Shown: positions 18,598 to 28,331 of the stretch, piece after piece
How positions within the stretch are numbered: the stretch's first letter is position 1
How the letters are laid out: each line of letters begins with the position of its first letter
NCBI RefSeq assembly: GCF_900142435.1
Contig: NZ_LT670846.1
Span: 228,486-292,485, forward strand
Origin: Thermocrinis minervae
GTDB taxonomy: Bacteria > Aquificota > Aquificia > Aquificales > Aquificaceae
DNA length: 64,000 bases
Direction: 5' to 3'
Translations under genes and position numbers: made by a program
The notes under the pieces: model-generated
What the model saw: only the letters and a program-made list of their open reading frames with translations
Database searches by the model: none
Told to the model about the DNA's origin: nothing

Positions 18598-19749
18598 ATG
18601 AAGCTTCTTCATATCTCTGATCTTCATGCAGGTAAAACTTTAAACAAGATTTCAAGAATTGAGGACCTTGAATACGCCTTGGAACAGGTGAAGGATGTAT
18701 GCCAGAAGGAAGGTGTAGAAGTTCTTCTCATAGCTGGAGATGTTTATGACAGGAGTATACCAGACGCACAATCTGAGGAAGTTATAATGAACTTTCTCAC
18801 AGATATGGCCTTAAACAAGGTCCATGTAGTTCTCATAGCTGGTAACCACGACAGCTATGACAAGATAAAAACCCTAAAACATATGAAAAAACTCTCCTCC
18901 TACATACACCCCTTTGATAGGCCGTCTAGGAACCTAGATTCTTGTATATTCCACTATAAGGACCTTGCAGTGGCATGTTTACCCTACCCTTCTGAGAGGT
19001 TACTCACAAAACTCTCCGAAGATTCCCACAGGACGTATGCAGAAGTTGTTCAAGAATACATCAGGGCTTTAGCCAATGAGGTAGAAAAGTATCCCAATCG
19101 TGTGCTTTTGGCTCACCTGCACGTTGAGGGTGTTACTATCGGAAATTCGGAGAGGAAGGGTAGCCTGGCGGAGTTCTACGCCATAAGGCAAGAGAGCATT
19201 CCCAGCACCTTTGACTATGTAGCCCTTGGTCATATACACAAGCACCAAAGGCTTTTAAGGGCTCCCACGAAAGCCTATTACTCAGGCAACCTCTACCAGC
19301 TTGACTTTTCAGAAACGAACACGGACAAGTTTATAAACCTTGTGATCTTTGAAGGGAACCAGGTAAAAGTAGAGTCCATACAGATAAGCCTCAAGCGCAA
19401 GCTTGTGAAAGAAACAGTAGACATAAGCAATCCTATAGAGGAGTTTTTGGACAGAGTTGCCCACACTCAAGATCTCTATTGGGTAGAGCTAAAGTCCAAG
19501 GGTGTAGACCTTAGTCTTAACCTGAAGAAACAGAAGATCCAGGAAGTACTAGGAGATAGGCTAGTAAAGCTTACGTTTGTTACCGATTCAAAACCCACGG
19601 CACAGGAAAACGTAGTTTCAATAGATAGGATAGATTTAGTAGACCTATACAGTCTCTTCTACAGGACTTACAGGGGTGTGGATCCTAGCGGTGAGCTTAT
19701 TGAGGAGTTTAAGAAACTCTTAAGGGAGGCAGAGGTTGAGACCTCTTAG
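18598..19749 (+). CDS. sbcD: SbcD/Mre11 nuclease subunit
   Basis: Mn-dependent 3'-5' exonuclease and hairpin endonuclease subunit of the SbcCD double-strand-break processing complex. The 383 residues carry the calcineurin-type phosphoesterase motifs: ISDLHAG (about 6-12), IAGDVYDRS (about 44-52), AGNHDSYDK (about 81-89), LLAHLHVEG (about 168-176) and ALGHIHKHQ (about 205-213). The C-terminus overlaps sbcC by 14 bp. The ATG at 18598 follows a TAAAAT by 6 nt. Confidence 0.96.
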   Translation: MKLLHISDLHAGKTLNKISRIEDLEYALEQVKDVCQKEGVEVLLIAGDVYDRSIPDAQSEEVIMNFLTDMALNKVHVVLIAGNHDSYDKIKTLKHMKKLSSYIHPFDRPSRNLDSCIFHYKDLAVACLPYPSERLLTKLSEDSHRTYAEVVQEYIRALANEVEKYPNRVLLAHLHVEGVTIGNSERKGSLAEFYAIRQESIPSTFDYVALGHIHKHQRLLRAPTKAYYSGNLYQLDFSETNTDKFINLVIFEGNQVKVESIQISLKRKLVKETVDISNPIEEFLDRVAHTQDLYWVELKSKGVDLSLNLKKQKIQEVLGDRLVKLTFVTDSKPTAQENVVSIDRIDLVDLYSLFYRTYRGVDPSGELIEEFKKLLREAEVETS

Positions 19750-22564
19750 GCTTACGTTGGAGGGATTCACCACTTACAAAAAGAAACAGACCATAGACTT
19801 TTCAAACTTGGAGTTCTTCCTAATACAGGGTAAAACAGGAGCCGGTAAGACGAGCCTTCTGGATGCTATGTGCTACGCTCTCTTTGGCAGGGTTCCAAGG
19901 TACAGCCAGCAGCTCCCCCACGAAGAAGTTCTGTCTAAAGGTTCTGACAAAGTGTACGTAGAGTTTAAGTTCAGCGTCAAGGGTAAGGAGTACGAAGTTG
20001 TAAGGTACTACTCTAGGATAACCGGCAGAGGAGAGGTCAGGTTTTACGAGCAGGGCAAACCCTTAAACTTGAAGGCCAAGCAGGTAGAGGAGAGAATATC
20101 ACAAATACTCGGGATGGGTTACGACGTGTTCACTAAGGTGCTAGTCCTACCACAAGGCCAGTTTGACAGGTTTTTAAAACCTCAGAAGCAAACGGAAAGA
20201 AGGGATATCCTCAACAGGCTCATAGGCTACGAAGAGGTACTCAAGAAGCTAAGTGATAGGGTCAGCCAGGAATATCACAAGCTAGAACAAGAAATAGAGT
20301 ACATGGAGAGGGAACTCGAGGAACTAAAGTCATACACTGTAGACCTGTACGAAGAAAAGAAGGGGCGTTTAGAGGAAACTGTAGAGGCCATACGCCAGAT
20401 GGACATCCAGCTTAGGGACATTCAGGAAAAGCTAAGCCACTTGGAGGAGATAAAGAGGAAATTGGACGAGCTGAACGACCTAAGGAGTAAGTTTTCTCTG
20501 CTTGAATCCAGGAAGGATGAAGTGGAAAGCTTAAAGGAGAGGATAGAGAGAGTTGAAAAAGCTAAAGAGTATGAGTCTCCCATAAAACAGTTTAAGTGGC
20601 TCTCCTCAAAGCTGGAAGATCTAAACAGACAGGAGAAGGAACTTTCCATAAAGGTTGAAAAGCTTAGAAGCTTACTTGAAGAAGAGGTTAAAGCTTTCCA
20701 AAGGTACGAAGAAGAGTACGTAAAACTAAAGGAATATAGAAAGGTCTACGACGAGCTCCTTCAGAAGAAGGAAAAGTGGGAAAGGCACACAAAGATAAGG
20801 AATGAGCTAAGTACATTACAGTTAGAAATACACCAGCTAAAGCAGGAAATTTTAAAGCTTGAAGAGCAGATATCCCAGCATGCCAGCCAGCTGGATGCAA
20901 AGAAACAGAAGATAGAAGATCTAAACCAAAGCATTCAAGAGGAGGCAGAACTCCTAACAGAGTACAGATTGCTAACGAGCACAAAGACTAAGCTTGAAAA
21001 TTTAAGAAAACAAAAGGAGGAGCTTGTAAGACAGATAGATAAGCTCCAGCAGGAGCTTTCTGGGAAGGAGAAAAGCTTAATAGAACGTATACTTGAAAGC
21101 CTGAGGGAAAGCTACAGAAGCACAGGTCGCTGTCTTGTTTGTGGCAGGGTAGAGGACGGGCATACTAACTTGGAAGATACACACGTAGTCCAAGTGGATA
21201 CAAAGCTTGTGATGAAGGTAGACGAAGATAGAAATAAGCTAGAGAAGCTAAAGGCCTCTTTAGAGAGGCTACAGGAAGAAGAAAAAGGACTCTTAAAAGA
21301 CCTTCCCATAGATGTAGATAAGCTAGAGGAACACTATCAGAAGATAGTGCAAAGGCTAAGCAAGATAAAGGAAGACAAACAGACATTAAAGACTCTTACT
21401 GAAGAGTACGAAATACTAAGCCACCTAAAGGCACAGCTGGAAAAGACTCTTGAGGCTAAGAGGACTGCCCTTCACGAAAAACTCTCTAGGATGCAAGCAC
21501 TTCAGGAAGAGATAAAACAGCTTGAGGACACTTTAGGGAACCTAACGAAGACATCGCTCAACCAGATAGAGGAGGAAATAAATAATCTTAAGGAGCTTAT
21601 AGACACCATCTCGAACAACTACCACGAACATCTGGAGAAAAAAAACAGGCTAGAGTCAGACTTAAAGGCAACAATAAGCAGGCTTGAGGAGATATTAAAA
21701 AGTAAGACCTCTTTAGAAGAACAAAAGCTGGAACTCTCTCCCATTATCTACAGAGCAAGGACCGAGTTTGGAAGTCTCGAAGCTGTTGAGGATTTCCTAA
21801 AGGAAAAGGAAAAACTTGAAGTATGGAAGAAACAGGTAGAAGATTACATTACCGAGTATAGAACACTTGAAGAAAAGATTAAAGAGCTTTCTGAATTGAC
21901 TTACTCCTTTGACCATGAGCTTTACAATTCTATAAAAGAAGAGTACGAAAGACTAAGTCAGAAACATAAAGAACTTGTTGAGGAAAAGGGAAGGCTTGAA
22001 GAGCAGCTTAACAACATAAGTGAGAAGATAAAAAGGCGTTCTGAGCTGGAAGGTAAGTATGAGAAGATCAGAAGGAGGTACGAACTTTACAGACTTCTAA
22101 GAGAAGACATGAAGAGTAATAAGTTCCAGGACTTTGTCAGTAAGCACATGCTAAGAAGTGTGATAGACAGAGCCAACTATTACCTTGAGAAGTTTTCCCC
22201 TTATGAGTTTAGGATCAACAACAAAGAGGAGTTAGTAATCTACGATAAAACCGTAGGTGCAGAGAGATCTGTCTACAGCCTGAGCGGTGGCGAGACCTTT
22301 CTGGCAAGCATATCCCTAGCCTTTGGTCTTGCTGACGTTGTCTCTGACAATTCTCCTCTTGAAAGCATGTTCATAGACGAAGGTTTTGGCTCCTTGGACT
22401 CTGAAACCAGAGACAACCTCGATGATTTCTTTGAACTTATAAAACAGAACTCTAACAGGGTAGTAGGTATAATAAGCCACCTGGAGGACTTGGCTGAGAA
22501 GTTCAGCCAAAGGATAGTAGTAAAGAAGCACGGAGACTATTCAACCGTGGAGGTTTACTATTAA
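19736..22564 (+). CDS. sbcC: SbcC/Rad50 ATPase subunit
   Basis: SMC-like ATPase of the SbcCD complex. The 942 residues show Walker A GKTGAGKTSLLDAM (about 32-45) and long coiled coils (about 175-455 and 480-790). The zinc hook GRCLVCGR (Cys pair near 466 and 469) lies close to mid-protein. The signature YSLSGGETFLASISLAFGLA (about 843-862) and Walker B MFIDEGFGSLD (about 879-889) follow. Translation starts at a TTG (19736), preceded by GGGAGGC, inside the end of sbcD. The frame is complete and ends 4 bp before the convergent tRNA-Asp. Confidence 0.96.
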   Translation: MRPLRLTLEGFTTYKKKQTIDFSNLEFFLIQGKTGAGKTSLLDAMCYALFGRVPRYSQQLPHEEVLSKGSDKVYVEFKFSVKGKEYEVVRYYSRITGRGEVRFYEQGKPLNLKAKQVEERISQILGMGYDVFTKVLVLPQGQFDRFLKPQKQTERRDILNRLIGYEEVLKKLSDRVSQEYHKLEQEIEYMERELEELKSYTVDLYEEKKGRLEETVEAIRQMDIQLRDIQEKLSHLEEIKRKLDELNDLRSKFSLLESRKDEVESLKERIERVEKAKEYESPIKQFKWLSSKLEDLNRQEKELSIKVEKLRSLLEEEVKAFQRYEEEYVKLKEYRKVYDELLQKKEKWERHTKIRNELSTLQLEIHQLKQEILKLEEQISQHASQLDAKKQKIEDLNQSIQEEAELLTEYRLLTSTKTKLENLRKQKEELVRQIDKLQQELSGKEKSLIERILESLRESYRSTGRCLVCGRVEDGHTNLEDTHVVQVDTKLVMKVDEDRNKLEKLKASLERLQEEEKGLLKDLPIDVDKLEEHYQKIVQRLSKIKEDKQTLKTLTEEYEILSHLKAQLEKTLEAKRTALHEKLSRMQALQEEIKQLEDTLGNLTKTSLNQIEEEINNLKELIDTISNNYHEHLEKKNRLESDLKATISRLEEILKSKTSLEEQKLELSPIIYRARTEFGSLEAVEDFLKEKEKLEVWKKQVEDYITEYRTLEEKIKELSELTYSFDHELYNSIKEEYERLSQKHKELVEEKGRLEEQLNNISEKIKRRSELEGKYEKIRRRYELYRLLREDMKSNKFQDFVSKHMLRSVIDRANYYLEKFSPYEFRINNKEELVIYDKTVGAERSVYSLSGGETFLASISLAFGLADVVSDNSPLESMFIDEGFGSLDSETRDNLDDFFELIKQNSNRVVGIISHLEDLAEKFSQRIVVKKHGDYSTVEVYY

Positions 22565-22567
22565 GGG

Positions 22568-22645
22568 TGGCGGAGCCGACGGGATTTGAACCCGCGCCCT
22601 CCGGCTTGACAGGCCGGCGTTCTGACCGGGCTGAACTACGGCTCC
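22568..22645 (-). tRNA. tRNA-Asp(GTC)
   Basis: The complement folds as a standard cloverleaf. Acceptor GGAGCCG pairs with CGGCTCC, D-stem GTTC with GAAC, anticodon stem CCGGC with GCCGG around loop CTGTCAA (anticodon GTC at 22608-22610), and T-stem GCGGG with CCCGT. The 3' CCA is encoded. It follows the archease gene on the same strand with 16 bp between, so the two are probably co-transcribed. Confidence 0.97.
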
Positions 22646-22661
22646 AACCCTATAACACTTA

Positions 22662-23075
22662 TTATATATCAAAAATCACTTCTGCCACGTAGTTATTACC
22701 TTCCTTTTCTACTCTTAGCCTGTGGTAAGTGGCAGCCTTTATGACCAGCTTTCTTTCGTGTTTGTCTGGATCAAAGCTTCCACCCCTTAGCTCAACAGTA
22801 GCACCCTTTTCATCCAGGCTAAGCACTCTACAGCTCTTCGGAACAAAGAGCTTAGACTCAAAGATGGTAAGTAGCTTGTTGATGGCATCGGCCAGAAGGA
22901 AAGGCATCTCCGATTGAACCTCTAACTTTACCCTTTGATCTTCTTGGATATCATCGGGGTTTGTGATCTCATAAAAGGTAGCCAGTATGGCCTTGCACAC
23001 GAGCTCTTCCAAGCTTTTAGCTCTTACCCTTATGCCCGCATCGGCTGTAATGTCGTCTATGACCTCGTAAAACAT
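22662..23075 (-). CDS. archease
   Basis: Archease activates the RtcB RNA ligase by promoting its guanylylation; the family is best known from tRNA splicing and repair. The 137 residues show an N-terminal YEVIDDITADAGIRVRAKSLEEL block and a C-terminal KAATYHRLRVEKEG...AEVIFDI block, both typical. In most members the N-terminal motif reads DHTAD; here the His is replaced (DDITAD), although the acidic residues remain. No rtcB is in the window. It sits between dapB (1-bp overlap) and tRNA-Asp. Confidence 0.88.
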   Translation of the reverse strand: MFYEVIDDITADAGIRVRAKSLEELVCKAILATFYEITNPDDIQEDQRVKLEVQSEMPFLLADAINKLLTIFESKLFVPKSCRVLSLDEKGATVELRGGSFDPDKHERKLVIKAATYHRLRVEKEGNNYVAEVIFDI

Positions 23076-23869
23076 TACAGTCCCAGCACGTCAAACATGT
23101 TGTAAAAGCCTTTTTCTTTATCGTGTATCCACTTAGCTGCTTCTAAGGCACCTCTGGCAAAGGTCTCTCTGGATGTGGCTCTGTGAGTAAGCTCTAGTCT
23201 TTCACCAAACCCCAAGAAGTAAACCGTATGGTCCCCCACCACGTCTCCGCCTCTTATGGCAAACACTCCTACTTCATCCTCTTTTCTTGGGCTTATACCA
23301 TCCCTGCACGATATCCTTCTAGTTTCATCAAGCTGTTGATTTACAACCTCGTATAGCTTTAAGGCTGTTCCACTTGGTGCATCCTTTTTAAAACGGTGGT
23401 GTATCTCCACAATCTCCACATCAAAGCCCTTACCCTTTAAAGACTGCGTGGCTATCTGGACAAGTCTAAAGAGTAGATTTACACCCAGGCTCATGTTTGG
23501 TGAGAGAAGTACTGCCGTCTTTTCTGAAAGCTCTTTAAGCTGATTCACCTCATCCTCAGTGAACCCAGTGGTACCTATCACTATAGGTTTTCCAGCCTCT
23601 GCGCAAAGCTTCGCATGTCCTAAAGCTGCTTCTGTGTTCCCAGAGAACTCTATAACCACATGACACATAGGGAGGACTTCTTCTAACCTTGATGTGAGAG
23701 GAACTCCTTCATAGTCCTTTATGTTTACAGCTTTACCCAAGTCTGGGGATACCACACAGTCTGGATGTTCCACACCTGCTACTATCTTCAAAGAAGCATC
23801 GTGGAGGGCAGTTTGGAGTATAGCTCTACCCATCCTGCCAAGGGCACCGCAGATAACTACCTTTATCAT
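23075..23869 (-). CDS. dapB: 4-hydroxy-tetrahydrodipicolinate reductase
   Basis: NAD(P)H-dependent second committed step of lysine/diaminopimelate synthesis. The 264 residues carry the Rossmann motif GALGRMGRAI (about 8-17), VIGTTGFTEDEV (about 97-108), SPNMSLGVNLLF (about 122-133) and the substrate signature EIHHRFKKDAPSGTALKL (about 153-170). Family length is normal. Its ATG overlaps the stop of the upstream 84-residue gene by 4 bp and its stop abuts archease, so all three are in one unit. DapA is elsewhere at 8.4 kb. Confidence 0.97.
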   Translation of the reverse strand: MIKVVICGALGRMGRAILQTALHDASLKIVAGVEHPDCVVSPDLGKAVNIKDYEGVPLTSRLEEVLPMCHVVIEFSGNTEAALGHAKLCAEAGKPIVIGTTGFTEDEVNQLKELSEKTAVLLSPNMSLGVNLLFRLVQIATQSLKGKGFDVEIVEIHHRFKKDAPSGTALKLYEVVNQQLDETRRISCRDGISPRKEDEVGVFAIRGGDVVGDHTVYFLGFGERLELTHRATSRETFARGALEAAKWIHDKEKGFYNMFDVLGL

Positions 23870-24120
23870 CCTTCCTCTTCTTCTCCTCCGAAGAGCATTT
23901 CCTCTAGGTCCTCTAGGGCTTCCTCTGCTTGATCAACGGGAACTATGGAAGGGTAAAGGGCTACTTCCACATCCTCTTTGAAGAGGAACTTGGAGAGAAG
24001 CTGTTGTAGCTTTTCCAACTCTTCAGGGGTTAAGTCACTTCTTATGCTCTCCTCTATGGGCTTGTTGGTGAAGAAGAAACCCACCAGGCTGAAAGGTACG
24101 GCATACATTCTGTCGTCCAT
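23866..24120 (-). CDS. hypothetical acidic 84-residue protein
   Basis: Not recognised. The first half (YAVPFSLVGFFFTNKPIEES) is moderately hydrophobic and the second half is strongly acidic, with consecutive Glu-rich helices ending in GGEEEEG. It lies between uvrB (29-bp gap with AAGGAGG-type SD) and dapB (4-bp ATGA overlap), so it is co-expressed with both. No enzymatic motif is visible; a small adaptor or regulator is possible but is not shown by the sequence. Confidence 0.6.
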   Translation of the reverse strand: MDDRMYAVPFSLVGFFFTNKPIEESIRSDLTPEELEKLQQLLSKFLFKEDVEVALYPSIVPVDQAEEALEDLEEMLFGGEEEEG

Positions 24121-24149
24121 TTTAACCTCCTTCTTTCAATTATAAGCCT

Positions 24150-26144
24150 TTAGACAAGGTTTAGCATCTCCCTCAGCTTCTTTATCTCATCCCTTATCTT
24201 AGCTGCCTTTTCAAACTCCCACTTCTTGGCGGCTTCCCACATCTCCTTTTCTAACTTGTTTATCCTCTCTATGATATCCTCCTCTGAGGATATGCCTTTA
24301 GGTATTGTAGTAGGGAGTTTCACATAGTCTAGTTCTTCTATGGCTAAGAGATCTTTTACGGGCTTTACTATGCTTCTGGGCTGTATACCGTGTTTCTTGT
24401 TGTACTCTTCCTGGATTTTCCTTCGTCTGTTTGTTTCTTCTATGGCCCTTTGCATGGATGGGGTTACCCTGTCCGCGTAAAGGATGGCCTTACCCATAAC
24501 GTTCCTAGCTGCTCTACCTATGGTCTGTATTAGGGAAGTGTAGCTTCTTAGGAAGCCTTCTTTATCTGCCTCTAAGATGGCGACAAGACAGACCTCGGGA
24601 AGGTCAAGGCCTTCCCTGAGGAGGTTTACACCTACTATGACGTCTATGCTTCCTTGTCTTAGCTCCTTTACCACCTTTGCCCTCTCTATAGCATCCAGGT
24701 CTGAGTGCATGTACTTTGCTTTTATTCCCCTTTCAGATAGGTAGTCTGCTACATCTTCTGCGAGCCTCTTTGTGGTAGTAAGAACCAAGGCCTTGCAACC
24801 TTTTTTCTTCCTCTCCTGGATCTCTCTTAGTAGATCTTCAAGTTGACCCTTTGTGGGACGTACTTCCACTTCCGGGTCCAGTAGTCCGGTGGGACGCACT
24901 ATCTGTTCCACTATTACACCTTTAGACCTTTCTATTTCCCAATCGGAGGGTGTTGCAGAGACGTATATAACTTGGTTTATCCTCTGTAAGAACTCCTCAA
25001 AGGTAAGGGGTCTGTTGTCAAGGGCGGAGGGAAGCCTCCAACCATACTCTACGAGTTTTTCCTTCCTGGATCTGTCTCCGTTGTACATAGCCCTGACCTG
25101 CGGGATGGTAACGTGAGATTCGTCCACTATAAGAAGGAAATCTTCTGGAAAGTAGTCAAGAAGGGTATATGGTGGTTCCCCCGGTTTCCTTCCATCAAAG
25201 TACCTTGAGTAGTTTTCAATACCCTTACAGTAACCGAGCTCTCTTATCATCTCTATGTCGTGCATGGTCCTTTGGTAAAGTCTTTGGGCTTCTACTTCTC
25301 TCCCCAGGCTTTTAAAGTACTTTACCCTTTCATAAAGGTCCCTTTCTATCTGTTCAAGGGCCTCTTCTACTATACTCCTTGGCGCTATGTAGTGGGAAGC
25401 TGGAAAGAAAGTATACTTCTGAAGGGAAGATATGGTATGCCTGTTGAGTGGGTCCAGAGTGGTTATGGCTTCTATCTCATCGTCCCAGAATTCTATCCTC
25501 ACAAGGTAATCTTCGGCTTCTGAGGGCATAACCTCAATGGCGTTGCCTCTCACAGAGAAAGTAGCCCTCTTGTAAGAATAGTCATTCCTTGAGTAGCCTA
25601 TCTCCACCAACTTCCTCGCTAAGGTGGTGGGGCTTATCCTGTCACCCACCTTTACACTTATCCTAAGGTTCCAGTAGTGATCTGGGTGACCAAGGCCATA
25701 TATGCAAGATACAGAGGCTACCACTATTACATCCCTTCTTTCCAACACGGAGACTGTGGCAGAGTGCCTGTATCTTTCTAGAACCTCGTTTATGCTTGCA
25801 TCCTTCTCTATATACAGGTCCTTTTCGGGTATGTAAGCTTCGGGTTGATAGTAATCGTAGTAGGAGATAAAGTACTCTACGGCGTTGTTTGGGAAAAGTT
25901 CCTTCAGCTCCCTGTAGAGCTGGGCTGCAAGGATCTTGTTATGACACAAAACCAGCGTAGGTTTTTCCCACTTAGCTATTACGTTTGCTATGGTAAAGGT
26001 CTTACCTGTACCTGTTGCACCCAAAAGTACCTGTTCCTTTACACCTCTTTCTAGGTTGTTCAGAAGTTCCCTTATAGCTTTAGTCTGGTCGCCGGCAGGT
26101 TTCAGGTGGGTTATAAGCTCAAAGGTTCCTTCCTTTACCCTCAT
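24150..26144 (-). CDS. uvrB: excinuclease ABC subunit B
   Basis: Damage-verifying helicase-like subunit of nucleotide excision repair. The 664 residues are full length. Seen: Walker [17 protein letters not shown] (about 40-55), the beta-hairpin [21 protein letters not shown] (about 94-114), DESHVTIPQ (about 337-345), [10 protein letters not shown], motif [11 protein letters not shown] (about 538-546) and the C-terminal UVR domain (about 620-658, [25 protein letters not shown]) that contacts UvrC. It follows the sensor kinase with 3 bp between. No uvrA or uvrC is in the window. Confidence 0.98.
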   Translation of the reverse strand: MRVKEGTFELITHLKPAGDQTKAIRELLNNLERGVKEQVLLGATGTGKTFTIANVIAKWEKPTLVLCHNKILAAQLYRELKELFPNNAVEYFISYYDYYQPEAYIPEKDLYIEKDASINEVLERYRHSATVSVLERRDVIVVASVSCIYGLGHPDHYWNLRISVKVGDRISPTTLARKLVEIGYSRNDYSYKRATFSVRGNAIEVMPSEAEDYLVRIEFWDDEIEAITTLDPLNRHTISSLQKYTFFPASHYIAPRSIVEEALEQIERDLYERVKYFKSLGREVEAQRLYQRTMHDIEMIRELGYCKGIENYSRYFDGRKPGEPPYTLLDYFPEDFLLIVDESHVTIPQVRAMYNGDRSRKEKLVEYGWRLPSALDNRPLTFEEFLQRINQVIYVSATPSDWEIERSKGVIVEQIVRPTGLLDPEVEVRPTKGQLEDLLREIQERKKKGCKALVLTTTKRLAEDVADYLSERGIKAKYMHSDLDAIERAKVVKELRQGSIDVIVGVNLLREGLDLPEVCLVAILEADKEGFLRSYTSLIQTIGRAARNVMGKAILYADRVTPSMQRAIEETNRRRKIQEEYNKKHGIQPRSIVKPVKDLLAIEELDYVKLPTTIPKGISSEEDIIERINKLEKEMWEAAKKWEFEKAAKIRDEIKKLREMLNLV

Positions 26145-26147
26145 CCT

Positions 26148-27110
26148 TTAAAAATCTATTACAACCATAAAGGATCTTCTTATGTGAAGGCTGATCTTAA
26201 GGCCGTTCCTTTTGGCCATGCTCTGAATGAGCCTAAGACCCAAACCCATACCACCACGCCTTGTTTCCATGAAATCATTTATTACTAAAAGTCTTACCCT
26301 TTCCCTAACTTTACACAGCCTTACGTAAACTTTGCTTTTCGAGTGTTTTAAAGCATTGTGAAGTACGTTGTAGAGTATGTCTTCAAGGTCCAGAGGGTCT
26401 ACCCTTGTGTAGGCTTCTCTAAGCCTTACAATAAGCTTTTTATTCTCCGCTTCATCTTGCAAATCTTTAAGTATGTCGGATATAAGACTGTCCAACCTTA
26501 TTACCACTGGTTTTGGAGCCTTTTCCTCCAACAGAGAGCTGAAAAACCTAAGATCCCTCTCAGCCCTTTTTATTGACTTCTCTACACGCAGCAGAGACTT
26601 ATCCTCGGGAAGTTTTCTCTTGAGAAGACTCATGTTCACGGAGAGTATGCTCACTAAGTTTCCGAATCTGTGGTTTATGGATAGAAGAAGGTCCTTTAAC
26701 TTTTGCTGTTCTAAAGCTATTCTTCTAAAAAGACTGTCCACGGCCCCCATGTAGAGGGTTAAGAAGCCTAAGATGATGAAAAATTCGAAGATCAGAAGCC
26801 TTAAAAAGATGTTATTTAGAACTTCTCTCCTTCTGCTTTCAGGGTAACCAACCTTTACTATCCTCTCGGGGTTTGAAAGGTTCTGAAACTCGTAGACTAT
26901 GTAGTCCTTTACAGGCTCGTATATCACCACAAAGCCTTCGGCCTCTCTGACTCCGTAGTGGATGTGCTCCAATGCTAGGTTTCTGGCCTTTTCCTCCAAA
27001 AGTCTGTCGTTTAGACGGGCAAACTCATAGAAAAGGAATAGGTTGAGCAACGCTAGAGAAGTTATTAAAAACAAGGTGGTGTAAAGGTAAAGTCTAAACT
27101 TTTCACTCAA
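26148..27110 (-). CDS. sensor histidine kinase with atypical H and G1 boxes
   Basis: Membrane sensor kinase partner of the adjacent response regulator. The 320 residues have a transmembrane helix (about 8-28), a short extracytoplasmic domain (about 29-106), a second helix (about 107-128) and a kinase core. The expected phospho-His lies in LLSINHRFGNLVSILSVN (about residue 146-163), which lacks the usual HELRTPL form. The N box is DILYNVLHNALKHSKS and the glycine lid is GGMGLGLRLIQ. The G1 position reads NDFMETRRGG rather than D.G.G. Its start overlaps the regulator stop by 8 bp. The signal sensed is unknown. Confidence 0.82.
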   Translation of the reverse strand: MSEKFRLYLYTTLFLITSLALLNLFLFYEFARLNDRLLEEKARNLALEHIHYGVREAEGFVVIYEPVKDYIVYEFQNLSNPERIVKVGYPESRRREVLNNIFLRLLIFEFFIILGFLTLYMGAVDSLFRRIALEQQKLKDLLLSINHRFGNLVSILSVNMSLLKRKLPEDKSLLRVEKSIKRAERDLRFFSSLLEEKAPKPVVIRLDSLISDILKDLQDEAENKKLIVRLREAYTRVDPLDLEDILYNVLHNALKHSKSKVYVRLCKVRERVRLLVINDFMETRRGGMGLGLRLIQSMAKRNGLKISLHIRRSFMVVIDF

Positions 27111-27747
27111 CGTAGTAGCCTCTGCCCTTGACTGTCTTTATGAACCCTTCGGGCAGGATCTTTCTGAGGTTCTTTATGTGCGACCTTATCACCTCGTCAC
27201 CTACCGCCATGCCACCCCACACGTAGTTTAGTATCTCCTCGTGGCTTACCACCCTTCCCCTGTTTTGAACCAGGAGCTTTAGAAGCATCATATCCTTCTT
27301 GCTTAAAGGGATCATCTTTCCGTCTACCTTTACAGTGTCAGCATCCAGGTCTATCTCCACGGAGCCTATCCTTGCGTATCCTTCAGACACCCTCCTTCTG
27401 TGTAGAGCCCTTATCCTCAGGAGAAGCTCTTTCATATCAAAGGGCTTTACCAAGTAGTCATCAGCACCTTCCCTAAAACAAACTTCTTTGTCCTCTATGC
27501 GTCCTTTCGCAGTCAGTATAAGTATGGGTGTGCTTTTATCCTTTTGTCTTATCTCTTTAAGAAGCTTTTCACCTGGTATATGGGGCATTATAAGATCAAG
27601 AACGATAACGTCGTAGGATGAAATCTCGAGTATGGGTAGAACACGCCTTGGGTCTGAAACCCAGTCCACCTCAATTCCTTCTGCCTTTAGGTAATCAGCC
27701 AGCGACTCCCCCAGTAGCTTATCGTCCTCCACCAGGAGTACTTTCAT
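27103..27747 (-). CDS. OmpR/PhoB-family response regulator
   Basis: Two-domain transcription regulator of 214 residues. The receiver domain (1-115) has the acidic pocket VEDD (7-10), phospho-acceptor Asp in VIVLDLIMP (about 52) and Lys in YLVKPFD (about 103). The winged-helix domain (about 124-213) has LSKKDMMLLKLLVQNRGRVVSHEEIL and a recognition helix VIRSHIKNLRKIL. It shares a 29-bp overlap with the upstream phosphatidyltransferase gene and an 8-bp overlap with its kinase, so the lipid gene and the two-component pair are co-transcribed. Confidence 0.95.
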   Translation of the reverse strand: MKVLLVEDDKLLGESLADYLKAEGIEVDWVSDPRRVLPILEISSYDVIVLDLIMPHIPGEKLLKEIRQKDKSTPILILTAKGRIEDKEVCFREGADDYLVKPFDMKELLLRIRALHRRRVSEGYARIGSVEIDLDADTVKVDGKMIPLSKKDMMLLKLLVQNRGRVVSHEEILNYVWGGMAVGDEVIRSHIKNLRKILPEGFIKTVKGRGYYVE

Positions 27748-28315
27748 CTTTTTTCTTTATTAAGTATACTATCCTCTGGAGTGTGGTTAAGAAAGCTCCT
27801 ATCAAGATTACCACGACAGCCACTTCTACGAAACTTGTAAGTATGCCAAGGAGTAGTACCATCCATCTTTCTGGTCTTTCAAACAGGCCCACATCCATCG
27901 TGTAACCTAGGCTTTCAGCCCTTGCCCTGGTGTAGCTCACCGAGTAGGAAAACACCATGGCGAGCATGCACGTCAGCGAGAAGAGTTTATCCTCAGAGGA
28001 AAGAGCTAGGGCTATGAAAGGCATAGCATCTGAAAACCTGTCTACCACCGAATCTAAAAAAGCTCCAAAGTCACTTTTATTTCCTAACTTTCTGGCGAGG
28101 GTTCCGTCAATGGCGTCGCAGACAGCACCTAAAAACAAGAAGAAAAAAGCGAGGAGCGTGTTCTTCTCGTACAAGAAGTATGATCCTACTCCTACAAGTA
28201 CAAGACCCAAGAGGGTAATAGCGTTTGGGCTTACCTGCAGATTTTTAAGGAGATCCACCAAGGGAGATATGCTCTTTTCAAAGTACGGCTTTATATCTCT
28301 AGTTAGATAACTCAT
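27719..28315 (-). CDS. CDP-alcohol phosphatidyltransferase (PgsA-like)
   Basis: Integral membrane enzyme transferring a phosphatidyl group from CDP-diacylglycerol to an alcohol acceptor, probably glycerol 3-phosphate or inositol phosphate. The 198-residue form carries the family motif D-x2-DG-x2-AR-x8-G-x3-D-x3-D, seen as CDAIDGTLARKLGNKSDFGA then FLDSVVDR. About six membrane helices surround it. A longer frame opens inside tRNA-Ser; the ATG at 28315, with TATAAT 9 nt upstream, is the plausible start. The acceptor cannot be decided from sequence. Confidence 0.88.
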   Translation of the reverse strand: MSYLTRDIKPYFEKSISPLVDLLKNLQVSPNAITLLGLVLVGVGSYFLYEKNTLLAFFFLFLGAVCDAIDGTLARKLGNKSDFGAFLDSVVDRFSDAMPFIALALSSEDKLFSLTCMLAMVFSYSVSYTRARAESLGYTMDVGLFERPERWMVLLLGILTSFVEVAVVVILIGAFLTTLQRIVYLIKKKDESTPGGGR

Positions 28316-28324
28316 TATGCTCTT

Positions 28325-28330
28325 ATTATA
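28325..28330 (-). promoter_or_regulatory. -10 element TATAAT between tRNA-Ser and the phosphatidyltransferase
   Basis: Perfect hexamer 9 nt before the ATG at 28315 and 1 bp beyond the 3' end of tRNA-Ser. Its -35 region would be inside the tRNA gene. Confidence 0.45.
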
Positions 28331-28331
28331 A

